Shown: in pieces, positions 1-9,962 of the stretch | Position numbering within the stretch: position 1 is the first letter of the stretch | How the letters are laid out: every line of letters starts with the position of its first letter | From: Takakia lepidozioides | Taxonomy: Eukaryota > Streptophyta > Takakiopsida > Takakiales > Takakiaceae | Reading direction: 5' to 3' | DNA: 64,000 nucleotides | Assembly: GCA_030704615.1 (NCBI GenBank) | Contig: CM060731.1 | Location: 46,252,001-46,316,000 of the forward strand | Made by a program: the position numbers and the translations under genes | The notes under the pieces: model-generated | Databases searched by the model: none | What the model was told of the DNA's origin: nothing | What the model saw: the letters and a program-made list of their open reading frames with translations, nothing else

Positions 1-395
1 GTCTCCACAGTTGGTAGTCTGTTGCGTCAGTCTACTGCGTCCCCTCCTTCAGTCCACTGTGCGCAGGTGTCTGTTGTCATAGAGTCTGCTGGTTCAGTCT
101 ACTATACGTGCGCAGGTGTCTCTTGTCGATGAGTCTACTGGAGTCCGCTGGTTCCTTTGTTCTGTGCCACGATGCTCGTGAGTCTACCTGCTCGGTCTGC
201 TGCGTCAGTCTGCTTGTGGACTTGCTGGTGAGTCCTATGCTTGTGGACTTGCTGGTCAGTTTCCTGCTTGTGGACTTGCTCAGTCCCTGGAGTCCGTTGG
301 TTCCTTTGTTCTGTGCCACAATGCTAGTGAGTCTGCTCGTGAGTCTGCGGCTAGTGAGTCCGATGCTGAGTTTTTGGGTTTCTGTCATATACCAG
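1..395 (+). repeat. AGTCTG-rich intron-like tract
   Basis: The plus strand is dominated by AGTCTG, AGTCCG and GTGAGTC units with no conserved protein frame. It ends at a plausible 3' splice site (ATATACCAG, 387-395), directly before the QT-repeat exon at 396. I read it as the end of an intron whose donor lies left of the window. Confidence 0.5.
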
Positions 396-974
396 GATGA
401 ACGAGCCAGTATTTGGGAGGCCTTGTGTGCTTGGCGGACGGTGAGCTTCGACCCTCCTTTAGCAGTGAATGCGGTGCGCCGGAAAGTAGAGCGGGTGTGG
501 GAGTACATCTTGTTTAAGTACCCTGGCTCAACAGACGTCATAGCAGCACTGGACTCTACAGACAAAGCATGCGCCAACTCCCCAGTCAACTCCATACTCA
601 CTGCAGACTCGGTGGACACAGAGCTCACCCAATTTGGCATCCAGCAGACTCTTGCCGAGCAGACTCTTTCCCAACAGACTCTTTCCCACCAAACTCTTTT
701 CCACCAGAGTCAGCATAGTCTTGTCCAGCACACTCCCATGTACCAGACTCTCGTCCAGCATACTCCCATCTAGCAAACTGCTTTGCAGACTCCCAGCCAG
801 CAGACTCCCATTGTCACGACCACTATGGGACTTTTTGGAGTTTGCCGCTCGCCATTGCCGCTCATTGATCCCGAAGCTGTGGACTTGACACTTGCCCGTC
901 TGAGGGTGGGGGAAGTCATTGCCAATGTGGATTGGTATAATGAGCTCCATCGCATTGTCACGGATGGCCGGTGA
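396..974 (+). pseudogene. Last exon of a QT-repeat protein gene, one nonsense codon
   Basis: One frame runs from the splice acceptor at 395 to a TGA at 972-974, broken only by a TAG at 771-773. The first part (396-640) encodes a globular-looking stretch beginning DERASIWEALCAW. The middle (about 640-810) encodes Gln-Thr repeats (QQTL, VQHTP units) made from the CAGACT hexamer. The tail contains DPEAVDLTLARL, which loosely resembles DPEDTVDLQVDRL near the end of the intact QT-repeat gene at 7185-8872, so the two are probably paralogues. The TAG is followed by another Gln codon and could derive from CAG by one transition. The upstream exons are outside the window. The function is unknown. The CACTA terminus of element A begins six bases after the stop. 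Confidence 0.5.
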
Positions 975-979
975 CCTTT

Positions 980-1200
980 CACTACAACAGATCGGGGTAT
1001 ATATGACTACCAACCCGCGGTAGTCATGGCTTTCCTCACTATAACCATGACTTCCCTGTATTTCTAGACCAAATTGAGCTTTACGTAGTCGTTCAGATAA
1101 CTATTTGACTACGTAGTCATCTGGGCGACTACGTTGGTAGACGTCTTCATGACTGCATGACTCCGCACTGGACGGAAGGTTGGTCAACGATGATTGACCA
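980..1200. repeat. Left subterminal TAGTCAT/ATGACTA repeats of element A
   Basis: ATGACTA, TAGTCATG, a palindromic TGACTACGTAGTCA and CATGACTGCATGACTCC occur densely in both orientations just inside the left terminus. This is the arrangement of subterminal binding sites in CACTA elements. Binding here is inferred, not shown. Confidence 0.6.
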
Positions 1201-1384
1201 CCACGAGCTCACCACCAAATAGTTGCCAGAATGACTTCTAGTGCAAGCCTTGTAGCCAAAAGGTTAAAATTTAAAAAAAGTTGCTTATACGGTTGCCCAT
1301 TACGGTAGCCATGAAGAGAGGGTTGGGACTTAGCCTCCTTTTGGGGTTTTTTGGTCTTTTGGGCATTTGCTTAGTATCGAGCTG

Positions 1385-2190
1385 AGAGCATGGAACGCGA
1401 CGATCGCAAGATATGCAGGGGCGTCCTGCTCACATTGAACTATGGCGAGGGATTTAGAATTCAAATGGAAGAACAAAAGGTGTGCAAATGGCAGGCCTGC
1501 ATGTGGCCTGTCCGGGGATCCGCCACTTTTGCACTCAGAGAGAAGAGAGGACTTACTTGCAGAGAGGGAGTGTTCGACAGTATGGCTGAACGACACATGT
1601 GGTGTCTGCAAATGCGATGATTGCAAGATATGCCCAGCATGGTCATCTCCTACGGTGTTGTTTCAAACGATAGCTAGGGCTTTGCCTGCGGTGAGCCAAC
1701 CTTTGTCTTTGCTAGCGCAAGAAAAGATGGTCTCCGCCAGTTCCCTTTTATTCCGAATGAAACCCTAGCGAATGCCATGGAACGCTTCGTGAGATTTTGC
1801 AGCTTCCGTCTTCCACGTCTGAGGTGCTTCGGATCAAGGAGCAAGCAATTACCGCATGAAAGGTTAAACCCTAACCACATCACGTTTGTTTGGGTGTGTG
1901 CGCCTGGCAGTCCTGGAAAAGGGCAAAGAGGAGGCAGATACTACTTTGACTTCCGAGTCAAGACCATGGCATCACTCTAGCGCACATAAGCATTTTGGTC
2001 ATGAGCAAATGATGTAGGAAGGGTAAAGCCAAACCAAGTAATGGTTGTTTCTGTTTTCAATGCGTGCGCGAGCGTGTTAGCCCTGGAAAATGGTGCAGAG
2101 GTCCATTGAGACATCGTCAAAGCTGGCATTGTAGTAGTTGTTATTCTGAACACTACGCTAATGGACATGTATGCCAGATGTGAGCTTTTT
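1385..2190 (+). pseudogene. Decayed PPR fragments inside element A
   Basis: Short plus-strand pieces match the consensus of PLS-type pentatricopeptide repeats (organelle RNA-binding proteins). 1388-1425 resembles WNAMIAGYAQ. 1566-1650 contains GVFDSMAER. 1862-1925 contains NPNHITFV followed by a decayed CA-SLAALEKGK segment. 2020-2190 contains NACAS, ALENGAEVH, DIVKAGI and LMDMYAR. Stops and frameshifts separate them, so this is not a working gene. The pieces are closely similar to the PPR copies at 6045, 12080 (minus strand) and 54750, suggesting that one source gene was copied several times. Confidence 0.7.
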
Positions 2191-2445
2191 AGAAGGAGTG
2201 ATCCACCATATCCACAACACCCAATGTAATGTGGGTGCACTTCCTCCATATTGGTCCACATATCCCGTCTCTGGGCTACTCTCTGTGTTGCCTTGAGTTA
2301 TTACTTGCACGCTTCTGTGGCCTACAATCCTTGTGTTCGGAGTGTCTGAGTGGAAGGGGAGCCCATGGTGAGGATTGTGCGTCTGGGAGGAACCCAATTT
2401 TTGATTTCTTGAGGAGGGTTGGACTTCCGAGTTGGGTTGGGCCGA

Positions 2446-2973
2446 GATGGCAGCTATGGCGGCTTGCTCAATGGGGAATGCTATGGTGTTGGGAACTAGG
2501 ACACTGGAGGCAGGGGCAGGATCGAGCTTGCAGAGCACAGCAAGGATGGCATTTTCCTCGCTTTCTTCCAGGCAATGCAGGATTGCCCAGTCGGGTTCTG
2601 CGTAGAAGGCGTTTGGCCTGTCTAATGGCCACAAGGTGGTGATGTCTGATGTGAAAGAGGTGCCAAAGAAGGGGACCAAGGAGCTTAGCAAGGATACTCT
2701 GTTCACTCCACGGTTTTACACCACTGATTTTGATGAAATGGAACGCCGGAGACCAACAAGAATTTGAACGAGGCTGAGTTCCAAGCCTTGGCTGCTGAGT
2801 TCAAAGCAGACTATAACCAGACTCACGTCTACGTCAGGAATCCCGAGTTCAAGGCAGCTGCTGAAAAGCTACAGGGCCCCATGCGCAAGATTTTTGTGGA
2901 GTTTCTTGAGCGCTCCTGCACTGTGGTGTTTTCTGGTTGTTTCTTGTACAAAGAACTCGGAAGGAGATTGAAG
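2446..2973 (+). pseudogene. CHL27: 5' part of Mg-protoporphyrin IX monomethyl ester cyclase (CHL27/CRD1), captured fragment
   Basis: An ATG at 2446 opens a Ser/Ala/Arg-rich leader that looks like a plastid transit peptide (MAAMAACSMGNAMVLGTR...). It is followed by the conserved cyclase N-terminus: [16 protein letters not shown], then [31 protein letters not shown] and [10 protein letters not shown]. In the family this di-iron oxygenase forms ring E of chlorophyll in plastid membranes. A TAG at about 2587 interrupts the leader and a one-base shift near 2767 breaks the frame. Homology stops at AAG|GTAATCC (2973/2974), which looks like a genuine 5' splice site, so the copy is of genomic DNA rather than mRNA. 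The iron-binding downstream exons are missing. The fragment sits inside CACTA element A. Confidence 0.85.
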
Positions 2974-4500
2974 GTAATCCATTCGCCGACCTATGTCTAT
3001 CTCGCAGAATGCTGACCTCGGCAGTTTCTCTCTTTTTGTCAAAGGTTTCAGATGACACGCCTCTAAGCATCAGCAACTCATTTGCAGATAGTTGTTGGAT
3101 TGGAGCCTGAGTTATGTTTTCCTATCACACCCATATGGCTGATCTCCTTCCAGATGTAACCTCCTCACTGGAACTGACACACTTGCCTCCTTAAATGTAA
3201 TTTCTCCAGCCACCACATTTACATGTTGCCTCTCTTTCGTGCCATCTCGTTTATACTCGTCTTTCCGAGGAGAACCTGATGGCACCACATTCAGCTTTAC
3301 ATTGCCATGAAGCTAGTGGTTTTCCCACAAACAGCAATGGTGATATTACCAGCCCATTACTCTCTCGCTCCAATTCCTTTTGTCTATGCAAGTATTCCTA
3401 ATGCCTTTTCTCTCACTTCAGTGTCTTGATTGCCAACTCCACTTTTTGTCAAAGCACCAGACAATGACTTTCACTTGGCTGACACAGGTCACTTGAAGAC
3501 TCAAATATTTGGGAGCTCAGATCAGTTTCTCCATGCTTTGTTCCACAGTAGCCAATCTCTGCATCTTTTGTTGTTCGACTTTTACCCCCACCTTTGGCGC
3601 CTTGTCATTTACAGCGCCTCCTCCTTTGCTGGTGCATGTTCTTCTGAATGGAAAGCAACATATCCCCCTACCTTTGAGTTGCCAAAAACTAGCTGCGACA
3701 ACTTATTCCACATGCTCAGCACCGGACATGAAGTCTGCTTGTTTGCATGGTAAGCACCCATCCTTTCATTTGCTGCAACTTGGCTTTTCTCAATCTGTCC
3801 CAGCCCCCCTTTAATTCTAGGTATGGCTCTACTTTGGATGCCTTTGCTTGTGACAACAAAATTGACATGCCCATTTTGCATACTTCAACTCATCTCAAAC
3901 AAGTTTTGTCGCCCTTATTCATACATGTGGTGATCCAATTGCAGGGTTATTACTTGGCATCTTCATCCCTTTCTCCCGCTCAATGCACTGTTACTAATTA
4001 GTGACCCCAACAGCTCCAGCCTTTGCTTGTGTCAACACCTCATCTCCAGGTTTGCACTCCAGATTTTGTTCCCACCTTTGCTTTTCAGTCCATTTCTTTG
4101 CTTGGGTTTTTGACTGAACATAATCACTCAACTTTCAGATTCAATTACAACCTATTTCTGGCTCCTCGATGATGGTATATTCTGGTACTTCCAGCCTGGA
4201 ACTTGTACTTCTACTTCATACCGCTGGTTCAAAACTTTGCTTACCTGCAGTCCCCTCACCTTGTGACGACCTATTTGTAGCAACACCTCATGTTCCCTCC
4301 GTTGTGTTCCAATCTGCTTTATTCTGTACCCTTGTTGAACTGTTTTTTGTTGCTCCTGCCCTGATTTCCAGATTGGTTCACAAGGTTTGGAATCAGTCCC
4401 ACATGTACCTTCATTCCACCCTTCAACAATTTGTCTCCAGCTATCTTCTAAACCACAAGTCTTCATTGCATTGTTAGATGTTGTAGCTTCAATATGGCCA
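2974..4500. other. No recognisable gene; interior of element A
   Basis: After the CHL27 splice donor the sequence may start as its intron, but I cannot follow homology. Open frames on both strands are short, biased by pyrimidine-rich plus-strand sequence, and match nothing I recognise. It appears to be decayed noncoding DNA carried by element A. Confidence 0.4.
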
Positions 4501-4505
4501 TCACA

Positions 4506-5460
4506 TCTTGGACTTTGGCATGAGTTTTTAAGAGGTCCTTCACAATGGTGGGACAACCACAGTTGCAAGGTGTGGCTTTCTTAATGACATCTGATGTGAA
4601 CAAGTTTGTCTATGGTAGTTTGGAATGATTGTGACATGTTATTGCATTGCCAATGTGGCAGCTGTGAAAAGCAAAAACCAACTTGAAGAGGAGAAGCTTT
4701 TCTTCAAATATTTTTGGACCCCAGTCAATGGTTTACAAGGTTCTTTGGAGAGTCAGCTTGGTCTTAGCAGGCCGTGTTTCAATCCCTGCCTGTTTAGCTG
4801 CACCGTGGTGGTTCTCACAGACCAGTCCGACATTACCTGACTACAGACACAAGCAGCACACACAAGAGGTCCTTTTGGGTTGATGGTCGGTTAAATCCTC
4901 CATGGGTCATGACACAAGGTCAAGGATAATGTGGTGAGGCACCTTCTTCTTCAACCTATTTCAGTCTGTTTTGCCCTCTCCTCATTAGGGTTGGGGTGTT
5001 TGCTGGAAGAACTTCACGTCGTCAGTGTCAGCAAGGCTGAGGATGTATTCATCATTTATACACAGGCAGGGATAGCTGAAGGACCAGGTCCATAGAGGTT
5101 CAGATTCATCCAAGAGGGCTGGATTTCAAACACAAGATTACTTCTGATTCCCTGTGGATCAATATTAGCTACAAGAAATCTGCGTGGATAGATGGTCAAC
5201 TGGAAACAGCAGTGGCAGCAGCACAATTGATAGAACAAGACACAGCTAATGAAGGCACCTTCTTCAACACATTTCAGCCTGTTTTTCCCTGTTATCAGAG
5301 TCGTCCCTAATTTCATGTTGAATTCTGCAAGTTAGCTGGTAGAGTGAACCTTTGATAGTTTGGAGTGACTTTGACATGATACTGCCAATGTGACAACAGC
5401 AATGGTGGGACAATCGTGGCAAGAAGGTGAATGCCTGCTGGATTATAGAGAGTAGCAGAT
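4506..5460 (+). pseudogene. OSB/PTAC9-like single-strand-binding protein fragments within repeat R1
   Basis: Two short segments look like the PDF motif of plant organellar single-stranded DNA-binding proteins: LWHEF..GPSQWWDN at about 4515-4560, and QWWDNRGKKVN at about 5404-5440. Related pieces recur at 53968-54030 (WQEFFKDPSQW) and 54480-54540. The rest of the domain (PDFKHK) is not visible and the surrounding frames are closed. This is a motif-level call only. The fragments lie within the dispersed repeat family R1, which suggests R1 grew from duplicated genomic DNA containing an OSB-like gene. Confidence 0.35.
4690..5310 (+). repeat. Repeat family R1, copy 1
   Basis: Contains landmarks GACCCCAGTCAATGG, GGTCTTAGCAGGCCGTGTTT, GGGTGTTTGCTGGAAGAACTT and GGATAGCTGAAGGA. 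The same landmarks occur in reverse complement between 11440 and 12000, and parts recur at 5320-5725, 9700-9900 (minus) and 54480-54760 (plus). Confidence 0.7.
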
Positions 5461-5725
5461 GCAATTGAGCATAGGAACTAGTGTGATAAGTTGAGGTGGG
5501 TGTTTCCTAGAACAAATCTAGGCTGTCATCGTCAGCTGCTAGCAGCAAGGCAAGGATGTATGCATGATTTGGCATGGGTAGCTGAAGGAGCAGGGAAGAG
5601 GGCCAGATTTCAAGCTCCAGATTACCTATGATTCCTTGTGGATCAATAGCTACAAGAAACCTGCATGGGTAGATGGTCAACTAAAGGCAGCAGCTGCAGC
5701 ACTAAGGGTCCCCTCTGTGGGCATG
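5320..5725 (+). repeat. Repeat family R1, copy 2
   Basis: A second copy, directly adjacent to copy 1. It shares the AGCAGATGCAATTGAGCAT, GTCAGCTGCTAGCAGCAA and GGTAGCTGAAGGAGCAGGGA landmarks with 54540-54740, and the TTGTGGATCAATA block with copy 1. Confidence 0.65.
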
Positions 5726-6044
5726 TAAATACAGCCCACAAAGAGGTTCTTCCTACTCACGCCGCAAGCAGGGCGCTGCCGCACCAGTAGCCACCAGCAA
5801 CAGGCCCCTGCACTTGGTGAGTATTTTCAATTGTCCTTCACTTAATATACATGTTAGCAAGGCATTATATCAAAATGTCTGGCTTAGATCCAGTTTGGAT
5901 AATGTGAACATGAACTTGCCCACCAGCTTCCAAGCTTTCTTCCTTATGCACTCATGCAAGAGACAGAGCTAAGTATTGAATCTGCTGAATTGTTTCCTTG
6001 GTTTATAGGGGGCAGGGCAAAGAATCATAGGTAGTTTTGTGCTT

Positions 6045-6355
6045 GAAATGGAGCCCTCGTGGACATGTACATGCAAAATGTGGGTGCATCCGAGGATGCA
6101 AAGGGAGTGTTCGACAGTATGGCTGAACGAAATGTGGGGTCGTGGAGTGCGATGATTGCAGGATATGCACAGCAAGGGCTGGGATGGAGGCTTTGGAGAC
6201 CTATGAGCAAATGATGTCCGAAGGGGTGCGTTTGTTTGCATTTGCAATGCATGTGCAAGCCTAGCAGCCCTGGGAAAGGGCAAAGAGGTCCATGGTGACA
6301 TCGTCAAATCTGGAATTGTACCCGATGTCATTCTGAACACTGTCTTGGTGATACA
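6045..6355 (+). pseudogene. PPR fragment near the right end of element A
   Basis: About 310 bases resemble one PLS-PPR module pair: LVDMY, EDAKGVFDSMAERN, SWSAMIAGYAQQG, then a shifted frame with a decayed CMCKPSSPGKG segment and the DIVKSGIVPDVILNT block. Frameshifts after GYAQQG and near 6240 break the coding capacity. It resembles the copies at 1385-2190 and 55160-55830. Confidence 0.65.
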
Positions 6356-6539
6356 GGGTGATGAATTACTTGTGTCATCAAGTTTTGAAATACAGGGCGA
6401 TGAACTTTTTGACTTGGTTCTTTCCTCTGATTCTTGTCTATGAATAAAAGCATTGATTTGCACAGTCATTTCTTGTCACTTTGTTCTTTCCTGTGAATCT
6501 TTCCTGTGAATGAGGTTCCTTTGATTCGTTGTGACATCT

Positions 6540-7162
6540 TGATGACCAGTAGTTGCTACGCTTGGGTGGGTCATGTGGGTTACTGCAGTCAGTAGTTAGA
6601 TTCACTATAGCAGTCCAAGTGCAGATTACAAAAAGACTCGAGCACTACTAGGGTTCTACTATATAAGCAATATCACTTTAACACCACTAAACAACCTGCA
6701 ATCATACATTGACACATGTCATATCCAATAGAAAACACTGGGCATAGTCTTGGTTTTGACTGTTAAATACATTTAAAACTTCAAAACAAACCCATTATAT
6801 GATGCCACGTGTCCAGATATTAGCTTGTTGTAGTCAGGAGAATGACTGCAGGACCTCCTCATGGAAATGCCACGTGTCAATTCCTCGGGTGCCATATGGC
6901 GCACATCCAAAAATCTCCCGGAGTTATTAAAAAGAGACACGTGTACATTGCAGCACACTAAGTCATATATGGTAGAAGTACATATGACTGCCAAATGACA
7001 GTGAGATGTATCACTTCGTTCATCTGACTCCCATGACCGACCATCCTGTACTCATTGTATTCACTTGGTTTGCACGACTTGCAATCATAGCAGTCATATG
7101 TACCGTTTATGACTACGAGATAGTCATATATACAGTCATAAATACCGCGATCTGTTGTAGTG
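6540..7162. repeat. Right subterminal region of element A
   Basis: Contains ACACGTGT-type blocks (near 6806, 6870 and 6940) and TAGTCAT/ATGACT motifs in both orientations (6960-7150), ending at the TIR (TGTTGTAGTG, 7153-7162). The same motif set occurs at 8880-9190 and 12480-12957. Confidence 0.6.
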
Positions 7163-7184
7163 TTTTGTTCCCTTTCATTATTCC

Positions 7185-8872
7185 ATGGAATTTACTATGG
7201 CAGAAGCGAATGAAGTCCTCGAAAGCGCACATTCTGTTGCCCTGGCAGCCACGAAGGTCCAAAATGCCCCGCCACTGCTTGTCCAATTAATCCTCATGGA
7301 TGACCCACAGCCTCAGGAACTTAGACATATGTCCATGGCACATCCTACCTTTAGGGTGTGGGGAAAGCACTTGCTTGGAATTACTGAAGAGTACTTTGAT
7401 CGCATTGCTAATTCTTTCCTTCACCATCGATGGATGCAGTTCGGCAATTTCCGTTCATACAGTAAATTGGTAAAGGACTTGCAAAGTTTGAGGAAGTATT
7501 TGTTTCATTCAGATTCGGAAGCGGGTAAGAAGAGTGTTGTGGATGAGGCGTTGCAATGGTTTGCTGCAGTAATGGAGCAAGCAGTGTTCGATATTGTGTT
7601 GAACAGACTGGATGTGTTCAAAGTCCTTTGGTGCGGCTCCCCATTTGAAAACTGCATGCCAGCGATTCGCCATCTCGATGGAGCATGCTTGGGACGTCAA
7701 ATCCAAGATATTGGTCTCATTGGCAACCTCCTAGAAGGTAATGGCGACTTCTTCTGGACCGTTGTAAAGTTCATGGTCTTTTCTTCCACCATCATGTCAG
7801 ACTCACTTTGTCCAACTCATCTGTTTCAGGAATGTCCGATTTAGACGAGCACGTGCAGTGTGCTTTCGATTCCCTTGCCAGAGGTGCACGAGATGTTGTG
7901 CTGGCGTTACAGGGACTTCATGACACCGTTCAGCAGACTGCTGACGACGCCATTGCTCAGCAGACTGACCCACTGCAACAAAAAAAACATGGACGGACTG
8001 TCAACACTATCCCAGCCATTGTTCAGGAGAGTGGGCGCACTACAGGCCACACCGAGGACGAGGAGACTCGTGAGCAGACCGGCGAGCAAACTGAAGGACT
8101 GCCTCTGCACCAAACCGTGCAGCATACCGATGACGTCGCTATCAAGCAGACCGTCCAACATACCAATGAGCAGACCGGGCTGCAGACGGATGACTTGGCT
8201 GTGCACCAGCAGACTGTGCAGCATACCAATGACCAAACCGTCCAACAGACTAAAAGCAGTCACCACAATGACAGTGCCCTGCAGACTGTCCAGCAGATTC
8301 ACGACCACACTGAATCGGAGGACCCAACTACACTTCCTGTCCGCCAGTCCGGATCCTGGCTCGTTGAACAGAGTCGGCTGCACTGGCCTCAACGGGACCC
8401 TGTCTCTGAATTTCCGCGGAGTTCTATCAGTGCATTGACGGAGTCTTCTTTTCTCGCCGGGCCATCTTCACATATTGGCACATCGTTTGAGGATATAAGC
8501 CGGGCACCGATAAACCATTCTTCTCCAGTGGCCCATGGCCTGCCATCTATTTCCATTCAGCTCAGCCCGGTTTTGGTTCAATCGCTTGCGAAAGCTCTAG
8601 ATGATTCTTACGTGACCGACCGCAATATGGGAACTCAACCCCGTATCATTGACCTTACTGAAGAACTAGACGATGTAGTTGCCGCGGATAATTTAGATGT
8701 CGGCGGTAATCAAGCTTTTTCTGCATCAGACCCTGAAGACACAGTTGATTTGCAAGTTGATAGATTGATCTCCTCCTTGCAAGACACTACAACAGATGAG
8801 CGTTTTTATGACTGCACATATGACTATTTTTTCAGTCCTATATGCGTTCATGACTATATCACTCTGCAGTGA
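7185..8872 (+). CDS. QT-repeat protein, two exons, intact (531 aa)
   Basis: Exon 1 (7185-7737) and exon 2 (7830-8872) join in frame across a 92-bp intron with GTAATG at 7738 and a TTTCAG acceptor at 7829. Total coding length is 1596 nt, an exact multiple of three. Residues 1-184 look globular, with WGKHLLGITEEYFDRI and EALQWFAAVMEQAVFD. About residues 218-348 are Gln/Thr-rich repeats (QTVQHTND, QQT units) encoded by CAGACT/CAGACC hexamers. The tail is acidic (DLTEELDDVV, DPEDTVDL). I recognise no family. The gene lies exactly between the right end of CACTA element A and the left side of inverted element B, and its 3' end runs into TAGTCAT-rich sequence. It could be a host gene, or an accessory protein of a transposon (En/Spm and MULE elements both encode a second, DNA-binding protein). 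The start at 7185 is the first in-frame ATG. Confidence 0.6.
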
Positions 8873-8879
8873 AAAAAGC

Positions 8880-9190
8880 CTTGTTATAGCGACTAGTCTT
8901 TAGGACTGCGTTTTGCAAGTCATAGCCGTGACTGCGTGCGTGGCACCTGGAGTCATGCTGTAGAGAGGATGTAGTCACAACTATATGATTTATATATGAC
9001 TAACTATATGACTACATGTCTACAAAGTATAACTCCATTGGAGAGGCGTCAGAGAGACATATGTAGCACTCCGGATGTGACACGTGTCCACATGGACAAC
9101 ATATATGACCCACACGTGGGAAAGAATATCGTATCATATAATGCCACGTTGCCATGATGTAGTCATGAGTATATAACTTCATGACTAAAG
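8880..9190. repeat. TAGTCAT-rich subterminal region of element B
   Basis: Contains AGTCATAGCCGTGACTGCG, GTAGTCACAACTATATGA, TGACACGTGTCCACATGG and ATGTAGTCATGAG, matching the subterminal style of elements A and B. Confidence 0.5.
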
Positions 9191-9305
9191 AAGTTTTTTA
9201 ATAATATTTTAATTTAATAAATTAAATCATACATAATATTTAGATTATTAATTGATTTAAATTCTCATTAGGTATCTAGGAAAATAGAATGGAAGCCATT
9301 GTTGT

Positions 9306-9330
9306 CTTTTTTTTTTTTTTTTTTTTGGTT
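9306..9330 (-). repeat. Poly(T) tract, possible 3' tail of a minus-strand retroposon
   Basis: About 20 T residues are followed by GGTTAACAAAGAGGGACAG. A retroposon A-tail on the minus strand would look like this, but I find no target duplication. Confidence 0.35.
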
Positions 9331-9699
9331 AACAAAGAGGGACAGTGGGGGACATTGGCCTCTAGAACTTTATAGGTAATGGACATAAAATGTCCTTGGA
9401 TACAAAGAGGAAAAATAACCTCTGGATAGAGTGCCATAGAGGCTGAAAGAGGAAGACACAACTTCGCGTACCAAGACAAGAAAGAGTAGTAAGAAGGAAG
9501 GCAAGCAAAGAAGGGGGTCTGCATAGAGCTAAAGAGTCTAGCAGGAAAAGAGACTGCAGCCAGAAACTACTGCCATAACTTGGAAACAGAAAGGCACCGA
9601 GCTAAGGAGAAGAACTGAAAATCAGCTAACAATGTCATAAGAAAGCTGGGCCCTAGGCCTAGCCTTCCACTTCCTAAAAGATCTACAGATGGAGAGACA

Positions 9700-9900
9700 T
9701 CCCTGCAGGGATCGTGCTCTTCAGCTCAAGACCAACCAATTGATCATCTATCCATGCAGGTTTCTTGTAGCTATCCTTCCACAGGGAATCATATGTAATC
9801 TGGAGATTGAAATCCGGCCCTCTTGGATGAATCTGGACCCATGCACTCTATCCCTGCTCCTTCAGCTATCCATGCCTCTGCACAAATCATGTATATACGT
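9700..9900 (-). repeat. Repeat family R1, copy 3 (inverted)
   Basis: The reverse complement of this stretch matches 5060-5190 and 5570-5690: AGCTGAAGGAGCAGGGA, then CCAAGAGGGC, then CAGATTAC and TAGCTACAAGAAACCTGCATGG. Confidence 0.65.
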
Positions 9901-9908
9901 ATCATGTA

Positions 9909-9914
<6 letters not shown>

Positions 9915-9959
<45 letters not shown>
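9915..9959 (+). repeat. (GA)n microsatellite
   Basis: About 22 consecutive GA dinucleotides, next to R1 copy 3. Confidence 0.95.

Positions 9960-9962
<3 letters not shown>

Larger units (their letters stand above)
980..7162. mobile_element. CACTA-type element A (6.2 kb, non-autonomous) carrying host gene fragments
   Basis: The left end reads CACTACAACAGATCGGGG and the right end, reverse complemented, reads CACTACAACAGATCGCGG. Both ends are flanked by TTT (977-979 and 7163-7165), the 3-bp target duplication expected of CACTA elements. Inside both termini are many copies of ATGACTA/TAGTCAT in both orientations, like the subterminal transposase-binding repeats of En/Spm. I see no transposase. 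The interior holds PPR-like pieces (1385-2190, 6045-6355), the 5' part of a CHL27 gene (2446-2973) and OSB-like motifs within repeat family R1. A TTT duplication alone could be chance, but the matched termini make the boundaries credible. An inverted relative (element B) ends at 12957. Confidence 0.75.
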
